NCBI GenBank assembly: GCA_963756975.1
Contig: CAVWPS010000002.1
Coordinates: 248,001-312,000 of the forward strand
DNA: 64,000 nucleotides
Origin: CAVRQM01 sp963756975
Lineage (GTDB): Bacteria; Pseudomonadota; Alphaproteobacteria; Acetobacterales; Acetobacteraceae
Direction: 5' to 3'
Shown: one piece after another, positions 54,094-63,466 of the stretch
Layout of the letters: the number at the start of each line of letters is the position of its first letter
Numbering within the stretch: the stretch's first letter is position 1
The notes under the pieces: model-generated
Seen by the model: the letters and a program-made list of their open reading frames with translations, nothing else
Told to the model about the DNA's origin: nothing
Database searches by the model: none
Made by a program: the position numbers and the translations under genes

Positions 54094-55189
54094 CGGTCGG
54101 GCAGATCGACGAACACGCGGCGGCGGATCGCCGCGGCGTCCATTGCGAGATTCGGCGCGATCGCGTCCGGGTACGTCGCCAGCGCCGCGTATTCGGCCTC
54201 ATAACGCGCGGTCGGGAATATCCGGGTGCCGCTTCGATCGTACAAGGGGTTGAGGCGAAGTGTCCCGACCGGCGGGTCGAACCGGCCCGATACCGCGCGG
54301 GGCGGAGTGGCCGGGTGCGCGAGCGACACGGCGGCGGCCCGCGTGTCCGCCCCGATCGCGGAAGGGGCCGCGTGCCGCACGTAGCATCGGTCATCGCCGC
54401 GTCGTCGAACAGGATCGCCGGCTCGAACAGGCGCGAATACTCGGCGGGCGTCAGCGGTGCGCCGCTCGACAAATTGTCCACGCGCGCGTTGTGCGCGTGC
54501 CCGACCAGCGTCACCGCACCGGGCGCCGCACAGCGCGCCATCTCGGCCGCGACGTGCGGCTTGGCCGGGAGGAAGTAGAACGCGTCGTGGCAGAACACGA
54601 TGTCGGCCGTCGCGTCCGCAATCGGCCACGGGTACCCGACGTCGCAGCAGATCAGCATGGCGTCGGGCGAGACGAAATGCCGCGCCAGCCACAGCTTCGA
54701 CCACACGACATCGAGCCCGGTCACCGATCGCGCGTGCGGCGCGAACGCGCGCAGAAACTGCCCCGGCCCGCATGCGACTTCCAGCACGCGCGGCGAACTG
54801 TCCGGCCAATAGGCATCCGCCAGCGCGAGGCCGGACAAGAATGTCGGGTCGGACCAGCGATGGGCCAGATAGTCGGCCACCGGCCCGTAGGCGAGCAGCC
54901 GCATCGCATCGCGAAACGACATCTCGCCATGGTGCGACACCAACGCCCGCAGATCGGAATCGGCCGGGCCGGGCCCGCTCGCCCAGTCGTCGCGATCGGT
55001 CAGCAGCGCCGCCGTGGCACCCGCGACGTCGCCCGCATCCAGCAGCGCGAGCGCCCGGGCCGCCAAAGCCTCGCGTCCGGCACGAAGGAACGGAATGCCG
55101 TCGATCACCGGCCATCGTTCGCCCTTCGCGGCCAGCGTGTGTCCGTCTGCAGTCAGGGTAGCGCCGGTGACCGGACTGCGAAGGATCAC
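54087..55189 (-). CDS. Trm112-like domain fused to SAM-dependent methyltransferase (one frameshift)
   Basis: The protein is about 367 residues after correction. An N-terminal Trm112-type segment (LRSPVTGATLTADGHTLAAK then WPVIDGIPFLR; no cysteines) precedes a class I methyltransferase with SAM motif RVLEVACGPGQFLRAFAPHA, acidic strand GLDVVWSKLWLARHF and motif IV-like DIVFCHDAFYFLP. A missing base near 54383, the only deletion-type shift found, breaks MTDA/YVRHAAPS; the correct frame ends VFVDLPDRW. It probably methylates a pathway intermediate. It overlaps both neighbours by 4 to 7 bases. Confidence 0.8.
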
Positions 55190-56097
55190 ATCAGCCCCGC
55201 GTCGCGCAGCAGGGCTTTCTGGAACGCCTGCAACGGTCCCGCATGCACCAGGTCCAGGTCGACCAGGGCCTCGCGCGCCGTGAACGACGCCATCCGGGCG
55301 TGAAAATGGACCTGCTGCACCCGGTCGATCGCGTCGGCGGCGTTGAACGCGCGGCCCTCCGGCGTCACCGCGTCGCCGACCAGCGTCAGCGCGTCCCGCA
55401 CCGAGGCGGCCAGTTCGGGCCGAAGGGCTGCGATCTCCCGCTCCGTCAGTCGGGCCACCGCCGGCTCCAGGGCGGCCCCGAGAAGCACTTCGCCCGCGAA
55501 CCCGCTATCCGGCATTTTCGCGTTGTGCAGGTGGTGCGCGAGCCCGGCTAGGAACGTGCGCGCCGGATCGGCACCGCTCGCCCGCGCGATCAGGACGCCG
55601 AGCACCGCGACGCCGAGGCAGTGGTCGCCGTGGCTCTCGGCGGGCTCGAGGATGGTGCGCGGCAAACCGGGGGCGGTCGCCCCCGCGCGGGGCTGGCGGC
55701 ACAGGTCCGCCACGAATTCGGGCGCGTCCGCCTCGGCCAGCGCACCGACGGCCGGCGTGTCAAAACCCATTTCCACGCGCGCGGCCCTCAGCGTCCCGGC
55801 GATTTCCGTCTCCGAAAGCCCCATCAGCGCGAGCCGCCCGGCATCCAACGCGCCAAGCCGGCAGGCGACGACCGCCCGGTCTGCGATCGCGTCGGCCACG
55901 TCCGCCGCCGCCGAACCGCCGGCCAAGGCAGCCCACGCGCGGCCGAACAGATGTTCCGCGTAACTGCCCGGCAAATGCGCCGCCCGGACCCGCTTCAGCT
56001 CGCCCAATCCCGCCGACACCGCAACGAAGTCGCCCCAATGAAGGCCCGGCGCCCGCGCGTCACCCTGAAACACTCGCCCGTCCGGCAACGCCGCCAC
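55186..56097 (-). CDS. Degenerate HD-domain-like protein, first gene of the YcaO operon
   Basis: The 303-residue helical protein resembles HD-type phosphohydrolases around ESHGDHCLGVAVLGVLIARA and FLAGLAHHLHNAKMPDSG, where the HD doublet is His-His. Metal ligation may therefore differ, or the protein may be non-catalytic or act as an oxygenase-like HD member (inference). I cannot assign a reaction. It starts with GTG 56097; an internal GTG at 56073 is possible. It leads the operon, with the promoter in the 174 bases shared with the kdp operon. Confidence 0.6.
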   Translation of the reverse strand: MAALPDGRVFQGDARAPGLHWGDFVAVSAGLGELKRVRAAHLPGSYAEHLFGRAWAALAGGSAAADVADAIADRAVVACRLGALDAGRLALMGLSETEIAGTLRAARVEMGFDTPAVGALAEADAPEFVADLCRQPRAGATAPGLPRTILEPAESHGDHCLGVAVLGVLIARASGADPARTFLAGLAHHLHNAKMPDSGFAGEVLLGAALEPAVARLTEREIAALRPELAASVRDALTLVGDAVTPEGRAFNAADAIDRVQQVHFHARMASFTAREALVDLDLVHAGPLQAFQKALLRDAGLM

Positions 56098-56130
56098 CCC
56101 GTTTGGTCGGCAACAGGTGTGGGCGCGTCA

Positions 56131-56144
56131 CGGTTTTGAAACCG
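56131..56144. promoter_or_regulatory. Palindrome CGGTTT-TG-AAACCG between the YcaO and kdp operons
   Basis: A perfect palindrome with a two-base centre lies 34 bases before the GTG of the YcaO operon and about 130 bases before the kdp operon. It could be an operator for either divergent transcript. Further on, the AT-richer TTTATGCCGCCTTTACAC (56174-56191) is a possible promoter area for kdp, but no clear -35/-10 pair was found. Confidence 0.35.
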
Positions 56145-56271
56145 ACCCACCGCAGTCACGCTCTCGTGAGGATTTATGCCGCCTTTACACGGACCGGCAA
56201 CGAACCGCATCGCGCCTTTACGCCGGTCGGGCGCACACCGGACGCCTGGATTTCCGACCGGGAGGTGGCGC

Positions 56272-56355
56272 GTGTTCGATATTCTGTTCATTGCAATCGG
56301 TGGCGGCGGCATCGCCCTGATGATTTTGTACGTCCTGCTGTGCGAGCGCATCTGA
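56272..56355 (+). CDS. 27-residue membrane micro-protein preceding kdpF
   Basis: GTG 56272 starts a 27-residue open frame MFDILFIAIGGGGIALMILY followed by VLLCERI, a single hydrophobic helix with a C-terminal basic residue. A GGAGGT ribosome-binding sequence lies six bases before it. It overlaps the kdpF start (TGATG). I recall similar small proteins before kdpF in other alphaproteobacteria, so it is probably a real, conserved accessory peptide of the Kdp pump, but its role is unknown. Confidence 0.65.
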   Translation: MFDILFIAIGGGGIALMILYVLLCERI

Positions 56356-56444
56356 TGACGCTCGACCTCTGGCTCGGCGCGATCTGTTCGGCCGGGCTGC
56401 TCGTCTATCTCGTGTGGGCGCTGGTTCGCCCCGAGGATTTTTAG
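56355..56444 (+). CDS. kdpF: KdpF, small subunit of the potassium-transporting ATPase
   Basis: The 29-residue single-span peptide MTLDLWLGAICSAGLLVYLV then WALVRPEDF ends in the PEDF/PERF tail typical of KdpF, which stabilises the KdpABC complex in the inner membrane. It overlaps the preceding micro-protein and is followed four bases later by kdpA. Confidence 0.85.
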   Translation: MTLDLWLGAICSAGLLVYLVWALVRPEDF

Positions 56445-56448
56445 CACC

Positions 56449-58178
56449 ATGACCATCATCGGTTTCGGGCAGATCGCCCTCGTCCTCATTCTCGTCGCCG
56501 TGTGCGCGTTCCCGCTCGGGCGCTACATCTTCGTGGTCAGCGGTGGCGGCCGCACCTGGCTGTCGCCGGTCACTGCGCCCGGTCGAAAACGGACTGTATC
56601 GCATCAGCGGCATCGACCCGAACGCGGAAATGGGCTGGCGCGGCTACGCGATCGGCCTGCTCGATCATCAACGCGCTGCACTTCATCCTGCTGTACGCAA
56701 TGCTGCGTCTGCAGGATTACCTGCCGTTCAACCCGCAGGGGTTGCCGGGCCTGTCGCCGCGCTTGGCGCTGAACACGGCGATGAGCTTCGTCACGAACAC
56801 CAACTGGCAGGCGTATTCCGGCGAGCAGACGATGTCGTACGGCTCGCAGATGTTCGGGCTGACGGTGCACAACTTCCTGTCGGCGGCGACCGGCATCGCC
56901 GCCGCACTCGCGGTCAGCCGTGCGTTCGCCGGTGGCGGCCTTCGCAGCCTCGGCAATTTCTGGGCCGACCTCACGCGCATCACGCTGTACGTGCTGCTGC
57001 CGCTCGCCGTCGTCTACGCGATCGTGCTGGTCGCGGGCGGCGTGCCCGACACGCTGCACGGATACGTCGACGCCACCACGCTCGAGGGCGGCAAGCAGAC
57101 CATCGCGCTGGGACCGGTCGCGTTCCAGGAAGCGATCAAGATGATCGGCACCAACGGCGGCGGCTTCTTCAACGCCAACTCCGCGCATCCGTTCGAAAAC
57201 CCGACGGCGTGGACCAACGTGATCGAGACGTGGTCCGAGATCGTCATCCCGTTCGCGCTCGCGATCACGTTCGGCTGGATCGTCGGCGACAAGCGGCAGG
57301 GGCGCGCGCTCGCCGCCGTCATGGGCATCATCCTCGTCGTCGGCATCATCGCCTGTTACGGCGCGGAGGCCGGGGGCAACCCGCTGCTGACCCACGCCGG
57401 CGTCGATCCCGCGATGGGCAACATGGAAGGCAAGGAGGTCCGCTTCGGCACCGCCGCCTCGTCGATGTTCTCGGTCACCACCACCGCCACGTCGGACGGC
57501 GCCGTGATCGCGATGCACGACAGCTTCATGCCGCTCGGCGGTGCGGTGCAGCTGTTCATGATGGAGCTTGGTGAGATCGTGCCCGGCGGCGTCGGGTCGG
57601 GGCTCTACGGCATCCTGGTGTTCGCACTGCTCGCGGTGTTCGTCGCCGGATTGATGGTGGGCAGGACGCCCGAATACCTCGGCAAGAAGGTGCAGGCGAA
57701 GGAGATCAAGCTCGCCATGCTGGCGGTGCTGATCCTGCCGCTCTGCATGCTGTGCGGCACGGCATTGTCGCTGCTGCTGCCGTCGGGTCTCGCGTCGCTG
57801 TCGACCAACCCGGACGCGAACACCATCTCGCCGCACGGCCTGTCGGAGATGCTGTACGCGTGGACGTCGGCGACGGCCAACAACGGCAGCGCGTTCGCGG
57901 GCCTGAGCGCGGACACGCCGCTGCTCGACATCGGCCTGGCGATCGCGATGCTGCTCGGCCGGTTCGCGTTCCTGGTGCCGGTGCTGGCGATCGCGGGCTC
58001 GCTGGCCGCGAAGCCTAAGTCGCCGCCATCGGCCGGCACGTTCCCAACTCACGGGCCGCTGTTCGTCGGCCTGCTGATCGGCGTGATCATCATCCTCGGC
58101 GGCCTGCAGTTCATGCCCGCGCTGTCGCTCGGGCCACTGGCGGAGCATTTCGAAATGCTCTCCGGCAAGACGTACTGA
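56449..58178 (+). CDS. kdpA: KdpA, potassium-binding channel-like subunit (two frameshifts)
   Basis: KdpA (about 575 residues after correction) is the ion-conducting membrane subunit. The four selectivity-filter-like loops are present: SFVTNTNWQAYSGEQTMSY, GTNGGGFFNANSAHPFENPT, SMFSVTTTATSDGAV and AYTSATANNGSAFAGL. Extra bases near 56572 (after WLSPV) and near 56663 (in LL/INALHF) break the frame twice within 100 bases; removing both restores a normal KdpA. No stop codons or losses occur otherwise, so an assembly error is likely. Confidence 0.85.
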
Positions 58179-58189
58179 AAGACACGGTA

Positions 58190-60241
58190 ATGGCAAACTC
58201 ACAGACGGCCGACGTGATCGGCCTGTTCGACGGACCGATCCTGCTGCGCGCCACAAGGGATGCGTTCGCGAAGCTCAATCCGGTAAAGCTGATCCGCAAC
58301 CCGGTGATCTTCGTCACCGAGGTCGTGGCGGCACTCGTCACCATCCTCGGCGCGCGCGACCTGTTCACGCATCAGCCCGCCGCCTTCCCGCTGTCGATCG
58401 CGGTATGGCTGTGGCTGACGGTGCTGTTCGCGACCTTCGCCGAGGGTGTGGCCGAAGGGCGTGGCCGCGCGCGGGCCGAAAGCCTGCGCAAGGCGCGCAG
58501 CGAGACGACGGCCAAGGTGCTGATCGATGCGAAGGACCGCGCGATGTTCCGCCCGGTCCCGGCGAGCCAGCTCCGCGTCGGCGACGTGGTGCTGGTCGAG
58601 ATCGACGATTTGATCCCGTCGGACGGTGAGGTGATCGAGGGTGTCGCGTCGGTCAACGAGAGTGCGATCACCGGCAAGTCCGCACCCGTCATCCGTGAGG
58701 CCGGCGGCGACCGTTCGGCCGTCACCGGCGGCACGCAGGTCGTGTCCGACTTCCTGGTGGTGAAGATCACCGCCGCGTCCGGCGGCACCTTCCTCGACCG
58801 CATGATCGCGCTCGTCGAAGGGGCGGAGCGTCGCAAGACTCCGAACGAGATCGCGCTGAACATCCTGCTCGCCGGTCTGACGATCATCTTCCTGATCGCC
58901 GTCGTGACGCTGGTCGGCCTCGCGCGCTACAGCGGCACCGACCTCGGCGTGCCGGTGCTGGCCGCGTTGCTCGTGACGCTGATCCCGACCACGATCGGCG
59001 GCCTGCTCTCGGCCATCGGCATCGCGGGCATGGACCGCCTGGTGCGCTTCAACGTGGTCGCCACCTCCGGCCGTGCGGTGGAAGCGGCCGGCGACGTCGA
59101 CACGTTGTTGCTGGACAAGACGGGCACCATCACGTTCGGCAACCGCATGGCGGCCGGGCTGTATCCGGTGCCGGGCGTCGATGAGGCGACGCTCGCGGAA
59201 GCCGCCGTGCTCGCCTCGCTCGGCGACGGCACGCCGGAGGGTCGCTCGATCCTGACCTACGTGCGCGACCGGCTGTCGATCACGCGCGAACAGCCGGCTG
59301 GCGCGGCGGTCGTGCCGTTCTCCGCCAACACCCGCGTCTCCGGCCTGGACGTGGATGGGCAGAGCTGGCGCAAGGGCGCGGTCGACAACATCGTGACGCT
59401 GGTCGGCGGCACCGTCCCGGACGCGTTCCGCGCGTCGGTCGACCGGATCGCGCGCCAGGGTGCGACACCGCTCGCCGTCGCCGTCGATAACGGGTCCGGC
59501 TGGCGGCTGCTGGGTGCGATCGAACTGAAGGACATCGTCAAGCCCGGCATCCGCGAGCGGTTTACCGAGCTGCGCCGGATGGGCATCCGCACCGTCATGG
59601 TGACCGGCGACAACCGCATCACGGCCGCCGCGATCGCGACCGAGGCGGGTGTCGACGACTTCATCCCGGAGGCGACGCCGCAGGACAAGCTCGACTACAT
59701 CCGCAAGGTGCAGTCCGAGGGCCGGCTGGTCGCGATGGCCGGCGACGGCACCAACGACGCGCCGGCGCTCGCACAGGCCGACGTGGGTGTCGCGATGCAG
59801 ACCGGCACGCAGGCGGCGCGCGAGGCCGGCAACATGGTCGACCTCGACAGCGACCCGACCAAGCTGATCGAGGTGGTGGAGATCGGCAAGCAGTTGCTGA
59901 TCACGCGCGGTGCGCTGACCACGTTCTCGATCGCGAACGACGTGTCGAAATACTTCGCGATCCTGCCTGCGATCTTCGTCACGACGTATCCGCAGCTGGG
60001 TGCCTTGAACCTGATGCGGCTGCACACGCCGCAGAGCGCGATTTTGTCGGCCGTCATCTTCAACGCGCTCATCATCGTCGCACTCGTGCCGCTCGCACTG
60101 CGCGGCGTGAAATTCGTCCCGGTCGGGGCGGCGGCGCTGCTGCGTCGCAACCTGCTCATCTACGGCGTCGGCGGCCTGATCGCGCCGTTCGTCGGCATCA
60201 AACTCATCGACCTGTTTCTCACCGTTCTGGGGCTCGTCTGA
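58190..60241 (+). CDS. kdpB: KdpB, P-type ATPase subunit (TGES motif reads TGKS)
   Basis: This 683-residue P-type ATPase couples ATP hydrolysis to potassium uptake. The phosphorylation motif LLLDKTGTITFGNR (Asp309), nucleotide-domain motifs KGAVDN, GVTP-like GATPLAVAVD, and the hinge MVTGDNRITAAAIA, MAGDGTNDAPALAQADVGVA are complete. The actuator loop, normally TGES, is TGKS (Lys163, codon AAG at 58675-58677). The glutamate there normally drives dephosphorylation, so either the sequence has a base error (GAG to AAG) or this pump is altered. It starts 11 bases after kdpA. Confidence 0.9.
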   Translation: MANSQTADVIGLFDGPILLRATRDAFAKLNPVKLIRNPVIFVTEVVAALVTILGARDLFTHQPAAFPLSIAVWLWLTVLFATFAEGVAEGRGRARAESLRKARSETTAKVLIDAKDRAMFRPVPASQLRVGDVVLVEIDDLIPSDGEVIEGVASVNESAITGKSAPVIREAGGDRSAVTGGTQVVSDFLVVKITAASGGTFLDRMIALVEGAERRKTPNEIALNILLAGLTIIFLIAVVTLVGLARYSGTDLGVPVLAALLVTLIPTTIGGLLSAIGIAGMDRLVRFNVVATSGRAVEAAGDVDTLLLDKTGTITFGNRMAAGLYPVPGVDEATLAEAAVLASLGDGTPEGRSILTYVRDRLSITREQPAGAAVVPFSANTRVSGLDVDGQSWRKGAVDNIVTLVGGTVPDAFRASVDRIARQGATPLAVAVDNGSGWRLLGAIELKDIVKPGIRERFTELRRMGIRTVMVTGDNRITAAAIATEAGVDDFIPEATPQDKLDYIRKVQSEGRLVAMAGDGTNDAPALAQADVGVAMQTGTQAAREAGNMVDLDSDPTKLIEVVEIGKQLLITRGALTTFSIANDVSKYFAILPAIFVTTYPQLGALNLMRLHTPQSAILSAVIFNALIIVALVPLALRGVKFVPVGAAALLRRNLLIYGVGGLIAPFVGIKLIDLFLTVLGLV

Positions 60242-60243
60242 CC

Positions 60244-60825
60244 ATGCGCCACATCCGTCCCGCGATCGTCATGATCGTGTTCTTCACCCTGATCCTCGGG
60301 GTCGCCTTCCCGCTCCTGTTCGTCGCCGGCGCGGGCGCGGTGGCACCGAACCTTGCCGGCGGCAGCCTGATCCGGCACGGCGACACGGTGATCGGCTCCT
60401 CCTTGCTCGGTCAGAACTTCACCGCCGACAAATACCTGCACGGGCGGCCGTCCGCGACCAGCGAGACCGATGCGAAGGGCAACTCGGTCTCCATGCCATA
60501 CGACGCGAACAGCTCCGGCGGCTCGAACCTGTCGCCGACCAGCAAGGCGCTGTTGGACCGGGTGACCGGCGACATCAAAGCCTCGGGCGCCGCCACCGTT
60601 CCGGGCGACATGGTGACGACGTCCGCGTCGGGTCTCGATCCGCACGTCTCGCCGGAGACGGCGCATTTGCAGGTCGCCAGGATCGCGGCCGCCCGGAAGC
60701 TGCCGGTGGATCGGGTGCAGGCGACCGTCGACGCCAATACCTACGGGCGTCTGATCGGCTTGATCGGCGAGCCGCGCGTGAACGTGCTGGAGACGAACAT
60801 CGCGCTGGACGCCCTCACTCCCTAA
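60244..60825 (+). CDS. kdpC: KdpC, accessory subunit of the potassium-transporting ATPase
   Basis: The 193-residue single-span periplasmic subunit has an N-terminal anchor (PAIVMIVFFTLILGVAFPLL) and the family motifs GSSLLGQNFTADKYLHGRPS, SGGSNLSPTSKALLDRV and DMVTTSASGLDPHVSPETAH followed by GLIGEPRVNVLETNIAL. The gene is complete, two bases after kdpB and nine before kdpD. The HISP-like element of KdpC, SASGLDPHVSP, is intact. Confidence 0.93.
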   Translation: MRHIRPAIVMIVFFTLILGVAFPLLFVAGAGAVAPNLAGGSLIRHGDTVIGSSLLGQNFTADKYLHGRPSATSETDAKGNSVSMPYDANSSGGSNLSPTSKALLDRVTGDIKASGAATVPGDMVTTSASGLDPHVSPETAHLQVARIAAARKLPVDRVQATVDANTYGRLIGLIGEPRVNVLETNIALDALTP

Positions 60826-60834
60826 GATAGGGGG

Positions 60835-63456
60835 ATGTCGATTACCGAGACACGTCCCGACCCCGACGCGTTGCTGGCCGCCGCCGACGCCGAGGGGCGC
60901 GGGTCGCTCAAAGTGTTCCTCGGGGCGGCGCCCGGCGTCGGCAAGACGTTCACCATGCTGGCCCAGGCCAACCGCCGGCTCGCCGACGGGACCGACGTGC
61001 TGGCCGGCGTGATCGAGACGCACGGGCGGGCGGAAACCGAAGCGCAGATCGGTGCCGTCCCCGTCCTGCCGCGCAGCGTCATCCCGTATCGCGGCCAGGT
61101 GCTGCAGGAATTCGACCTCGACGCGGCGCTGGCCCGCCGCCCGGCCCTGCTGCTGATCGACGAGCTCGCGCACACCAACGCGCCCGGCAGCCGCCACGCG
61201 AAACGGTGGGAGGATGTGGCGGAACTGCTCGACGCCGGCATCCCGGTCTGGGCGACGCTGAACATCCAGCACCTCGAAAGCCTCAACGACGACGTGGCGC
61301 GCATCACCGGCGTCCGGGTGACCGAGACGCTGCCGGACCGCGTGCTGGAGATGGCCGACGAGATCGAGCTGATCGACCTGTCGCCGGCCGATCTGCGAAC
61401 CCGCCTGTCGGATGGCCGCATCTACCGGCCGGACACGGCGAAGCGGGCGCTGGACGGGTTCTTTCAGGAGGGCAACCTCGCCAGCCTGCGTGAGATCGCG
61501 CTCCGCCGGGCAGCCGCCCACGTCGACGGCGACGTGCGCGACTGGCTGCGCCGCCACCGGGTCAACGGGCCGTGGCCGGTGGCGGAATCCGTGCTGGTGC
61601 TGGTGGGCGCCGATAGCGGGGCGGAGGCGGTGGTGCGCCACGCGAAACGGCTGGCCGACGCGCTGCGCGCACCCTGGGTCGCGCTGCATGTCGAGCGGCC
61701 GGGGACGGCCGAGATCGCGCGCGGACCGCTGGCGCTGGCGTCCCAGCTCGGTGCCGAGATCGAGGTGCGGGCGGGCGAGGATCTGGTCGGCGTGACGCTC
61801 GACGCCGCCGCCGCGCGGCACGCGACGCAGATCGTCATCGGCCGCGCGCCCGCCCCGGTCTGGCGGCGGCTGATCGGGCGCACGCTGGCGCTGCAGCTGC
61901 TGCGCCGCGCCCCCGATTACGCGCTGCACGTGGTACCGGTGACGTCCGCCCGCCGCCGCCGGATCCGCCTCGCCGAACCGCGCCCGGCACTGTCGTGGAT
62001 CGTCGCCGTCGCGGCCGTCGCCATCGTCACGGCCGCCGGCTGGTCGTTGCGCGACATCGTACCCGGCGAGGCGATGGGCATGGTGTTCCTCGCCCTGGTC
62101 GTCAGCGCGGCCAGCCTGCGCGGACTCGCGTTGGCGCTCGGCACGGCGGCGATGAGCTTCGTCGCGTGGGATGTCGGCTTCCTGCCGCCGGTCGGCAAAC
62201 TCACCATCGGCAGCCCCCGCGACGTGATCGCGCTGGCCGTGTTCACGCTGGTCGCCGTCGTCACCGGCGGTCTGGCGGGGCGGCTGCGGCGGGAGGCGCG
62301 GGCGGGACAGGCGCGGATCGAGGGACTTCGGCGCATCGCCGGGTTCAGCCGCAAGCTCGCCGCCGCGCCGACCGAAAGCGACCTGACGGCCGAAATCGCG
62401 CGACAGGCCGCGTCCGTCGTCGGCCAGGCGGCGGTCCTGATCGAGACCGATGCCGGGCTGGCGGTCCAGGCGAGCGCGCCGGCGGCGGCCGAACTCGACG
62501 CCGGTGCGTGGGCGGCGGCGCAATGGGCGCACGATCAGGCGGAGCCGGCGGGCCAGGGCACCAGCACGCTGCCATCGGCGTCGTGGCGGTTCCTGCCGAT
62601 GCGGACCGTGCGCGGGCTGCTAGGCGTGCTCGGCGTGCGCGCGACCGGCGGCGACGTGTCCGCGTCGGCGTTGCAGGCGCTTGAGACGCTGGCCGACCAG
62701 GCGGCGGTGGCGCTGGAACGGGTGCGGCTCGCGGGGCAGGCGGCGCGCGGGGCGGCGCTGGAGGAGACGCAGAAGCTGCGGACCGCCCTCCTCGGCTCGT
62801 TGTCGCACGATCTGCGGACGCCGCTGGCCGGGATCAGGGGTGCCGCCGAGACGTTGCGCGCCAACTTCGATGGCCTGGACGCGCCGACCCGTGCCGACCT
62901 GCTGGCCGCGATCGAGCAGGATATCGGCCGAATGACCCGGTTCCTGGCCAACATCACCGACCTGACGCGGCTCGAAAGCGGGCAGGTCATGCCGCGCCTC
63001 GCCGACGTCGCGGTGGGCGAGCTGATCGAGGCGGCGGTGGCCCGCGTGCCGGACGCGATGCACACGCGGGTCAGCCTGCCGGATGGGCCGGCGACCGTGC
63101 GGGCGGATGCGGCGCTGCTGGAACAGGTGCTGGTCAACGTGCTCGACAACGCCGTGCGGTACGCGCCGGAGGGCTCGATGGTCGCCGTCCGGGTGACGCG
63201 GCGGGGTGCGACGATCGCGATCTCCGTCGTCGACGAGGGCGTCGGCATCGCGGCCGACGACCTGACCCACGTGTTCGACAGTTTCGCGCGGGCCAAACGC
63301 GGCGACCGGGTGGCCCCGGGCCTGGGCCTCGGGCTCGCGATCGCGCGCGGCATGACCGAAGCCATGGGCGGCACGATCACCGCCACCAGCCCACGGCCGG
63401 ACGCGCCGCGCGGGGGCGCACCCGGGACGGCGATCACGATCGTCCTGCCCGCGTGA
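60835..63456 (+). CDS. kdpD: KdpD, potassium-responsive sensor histidine kinase
   Basis: The 873-residue sensor kinase controls the kdp operon. The N-terminal KdpD domain has Walker A GAAPGVGKTFTML and RHAKRWEDVAELLDAGIPVW. A universal-stress-protein-like domain follows (about 240-370), then about four membrane spans (380-480), a GAF-like segment, the phospho-acceptor H box LLGSLSHDLRTPLAGI, and N, G1, G2 boxes VLDNAVRYAP, DEGVGIAADD and GLGLGLAIARG. It is followed 10 bases later by kdpE. It is full length, with no shift. Confidence 0.93.
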   Translation: MSITETRPDPDALLAAADAEGRGSLKVFLGAAPGVGKTFTMLAQANRRLADGTDVLAGVIETHGRAETEAQIGAVPVLPRSVIPYRGQVLQEFDLDAALARRPALLLIDELAHTNAPGSRHAKRWEDVAELLDAGIPVWATLNIQHLESLNDDVARITGVRVTETLPDRVLEMADEIELIDLSPADLRTRLSDGRIYRPDTAKRALDGFFQEGNLASLREIALRRAAAHVDGDVRDWLRRHRVNGPWPVAESVLVLVGADSGAEAVVRHAKRLADALRAPWVALHVERPGTAEIARGPLALASQLGAEIEVRAGEDLVGVTLDAAAARHATQIVIGRAPAPVWRRLIGRTLALQLLRRAPDYALHVVPVTSARRRRIRLAEPRPALSWIVAVAAVAIVTAAGWSLRDIVPGEAMGMVFLALVVSAASLRGLALALGTAAMSFVAWDVGFLPPVGKLTIGSPRDVIALAVFTLVAVVTGGLAGRLRREARAGQARIEGLRRIAGFSRKLAAAPTESDLTAEIARQAASVVGQAAVLIETDAGLAVQASAPAAAELDAGAWAAAQWAHDQAEPAGQGTSTLPSASWRFLPMRTVRGLLGVLGVRATGGDVSASALQALETLADQAAVALERVRLAGQAARGAALEETQKLRTALLGSLSHDLRTPLAGIRGAAETLRANFDGLDAPTRADLLAAIEQDIGRMTRFLANITDLTRLESGQVMPRLADVAVGELIEAAVARVPDAMHTRVSLPDGPATVRADAALLEQVLVNVLDNAVRYAPEGSMVAVRVTRRGATIAISVVDEGVGIAADDLTHVFDSFARAKRGDRVAPGLGLGLAIARGMTEAMGGTITATSPRPDAPRGGAPGTAITIVLPA

Positions 63457-63466
63457 GGAGAGTGGC

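Noticed and set aside
56449..58178. kdpA as a pseudogene because of two frameshifts
   Set aside because: All four filter loops and the normal length are retained, and the shifts share the +1 pattern seen in many other genes here.
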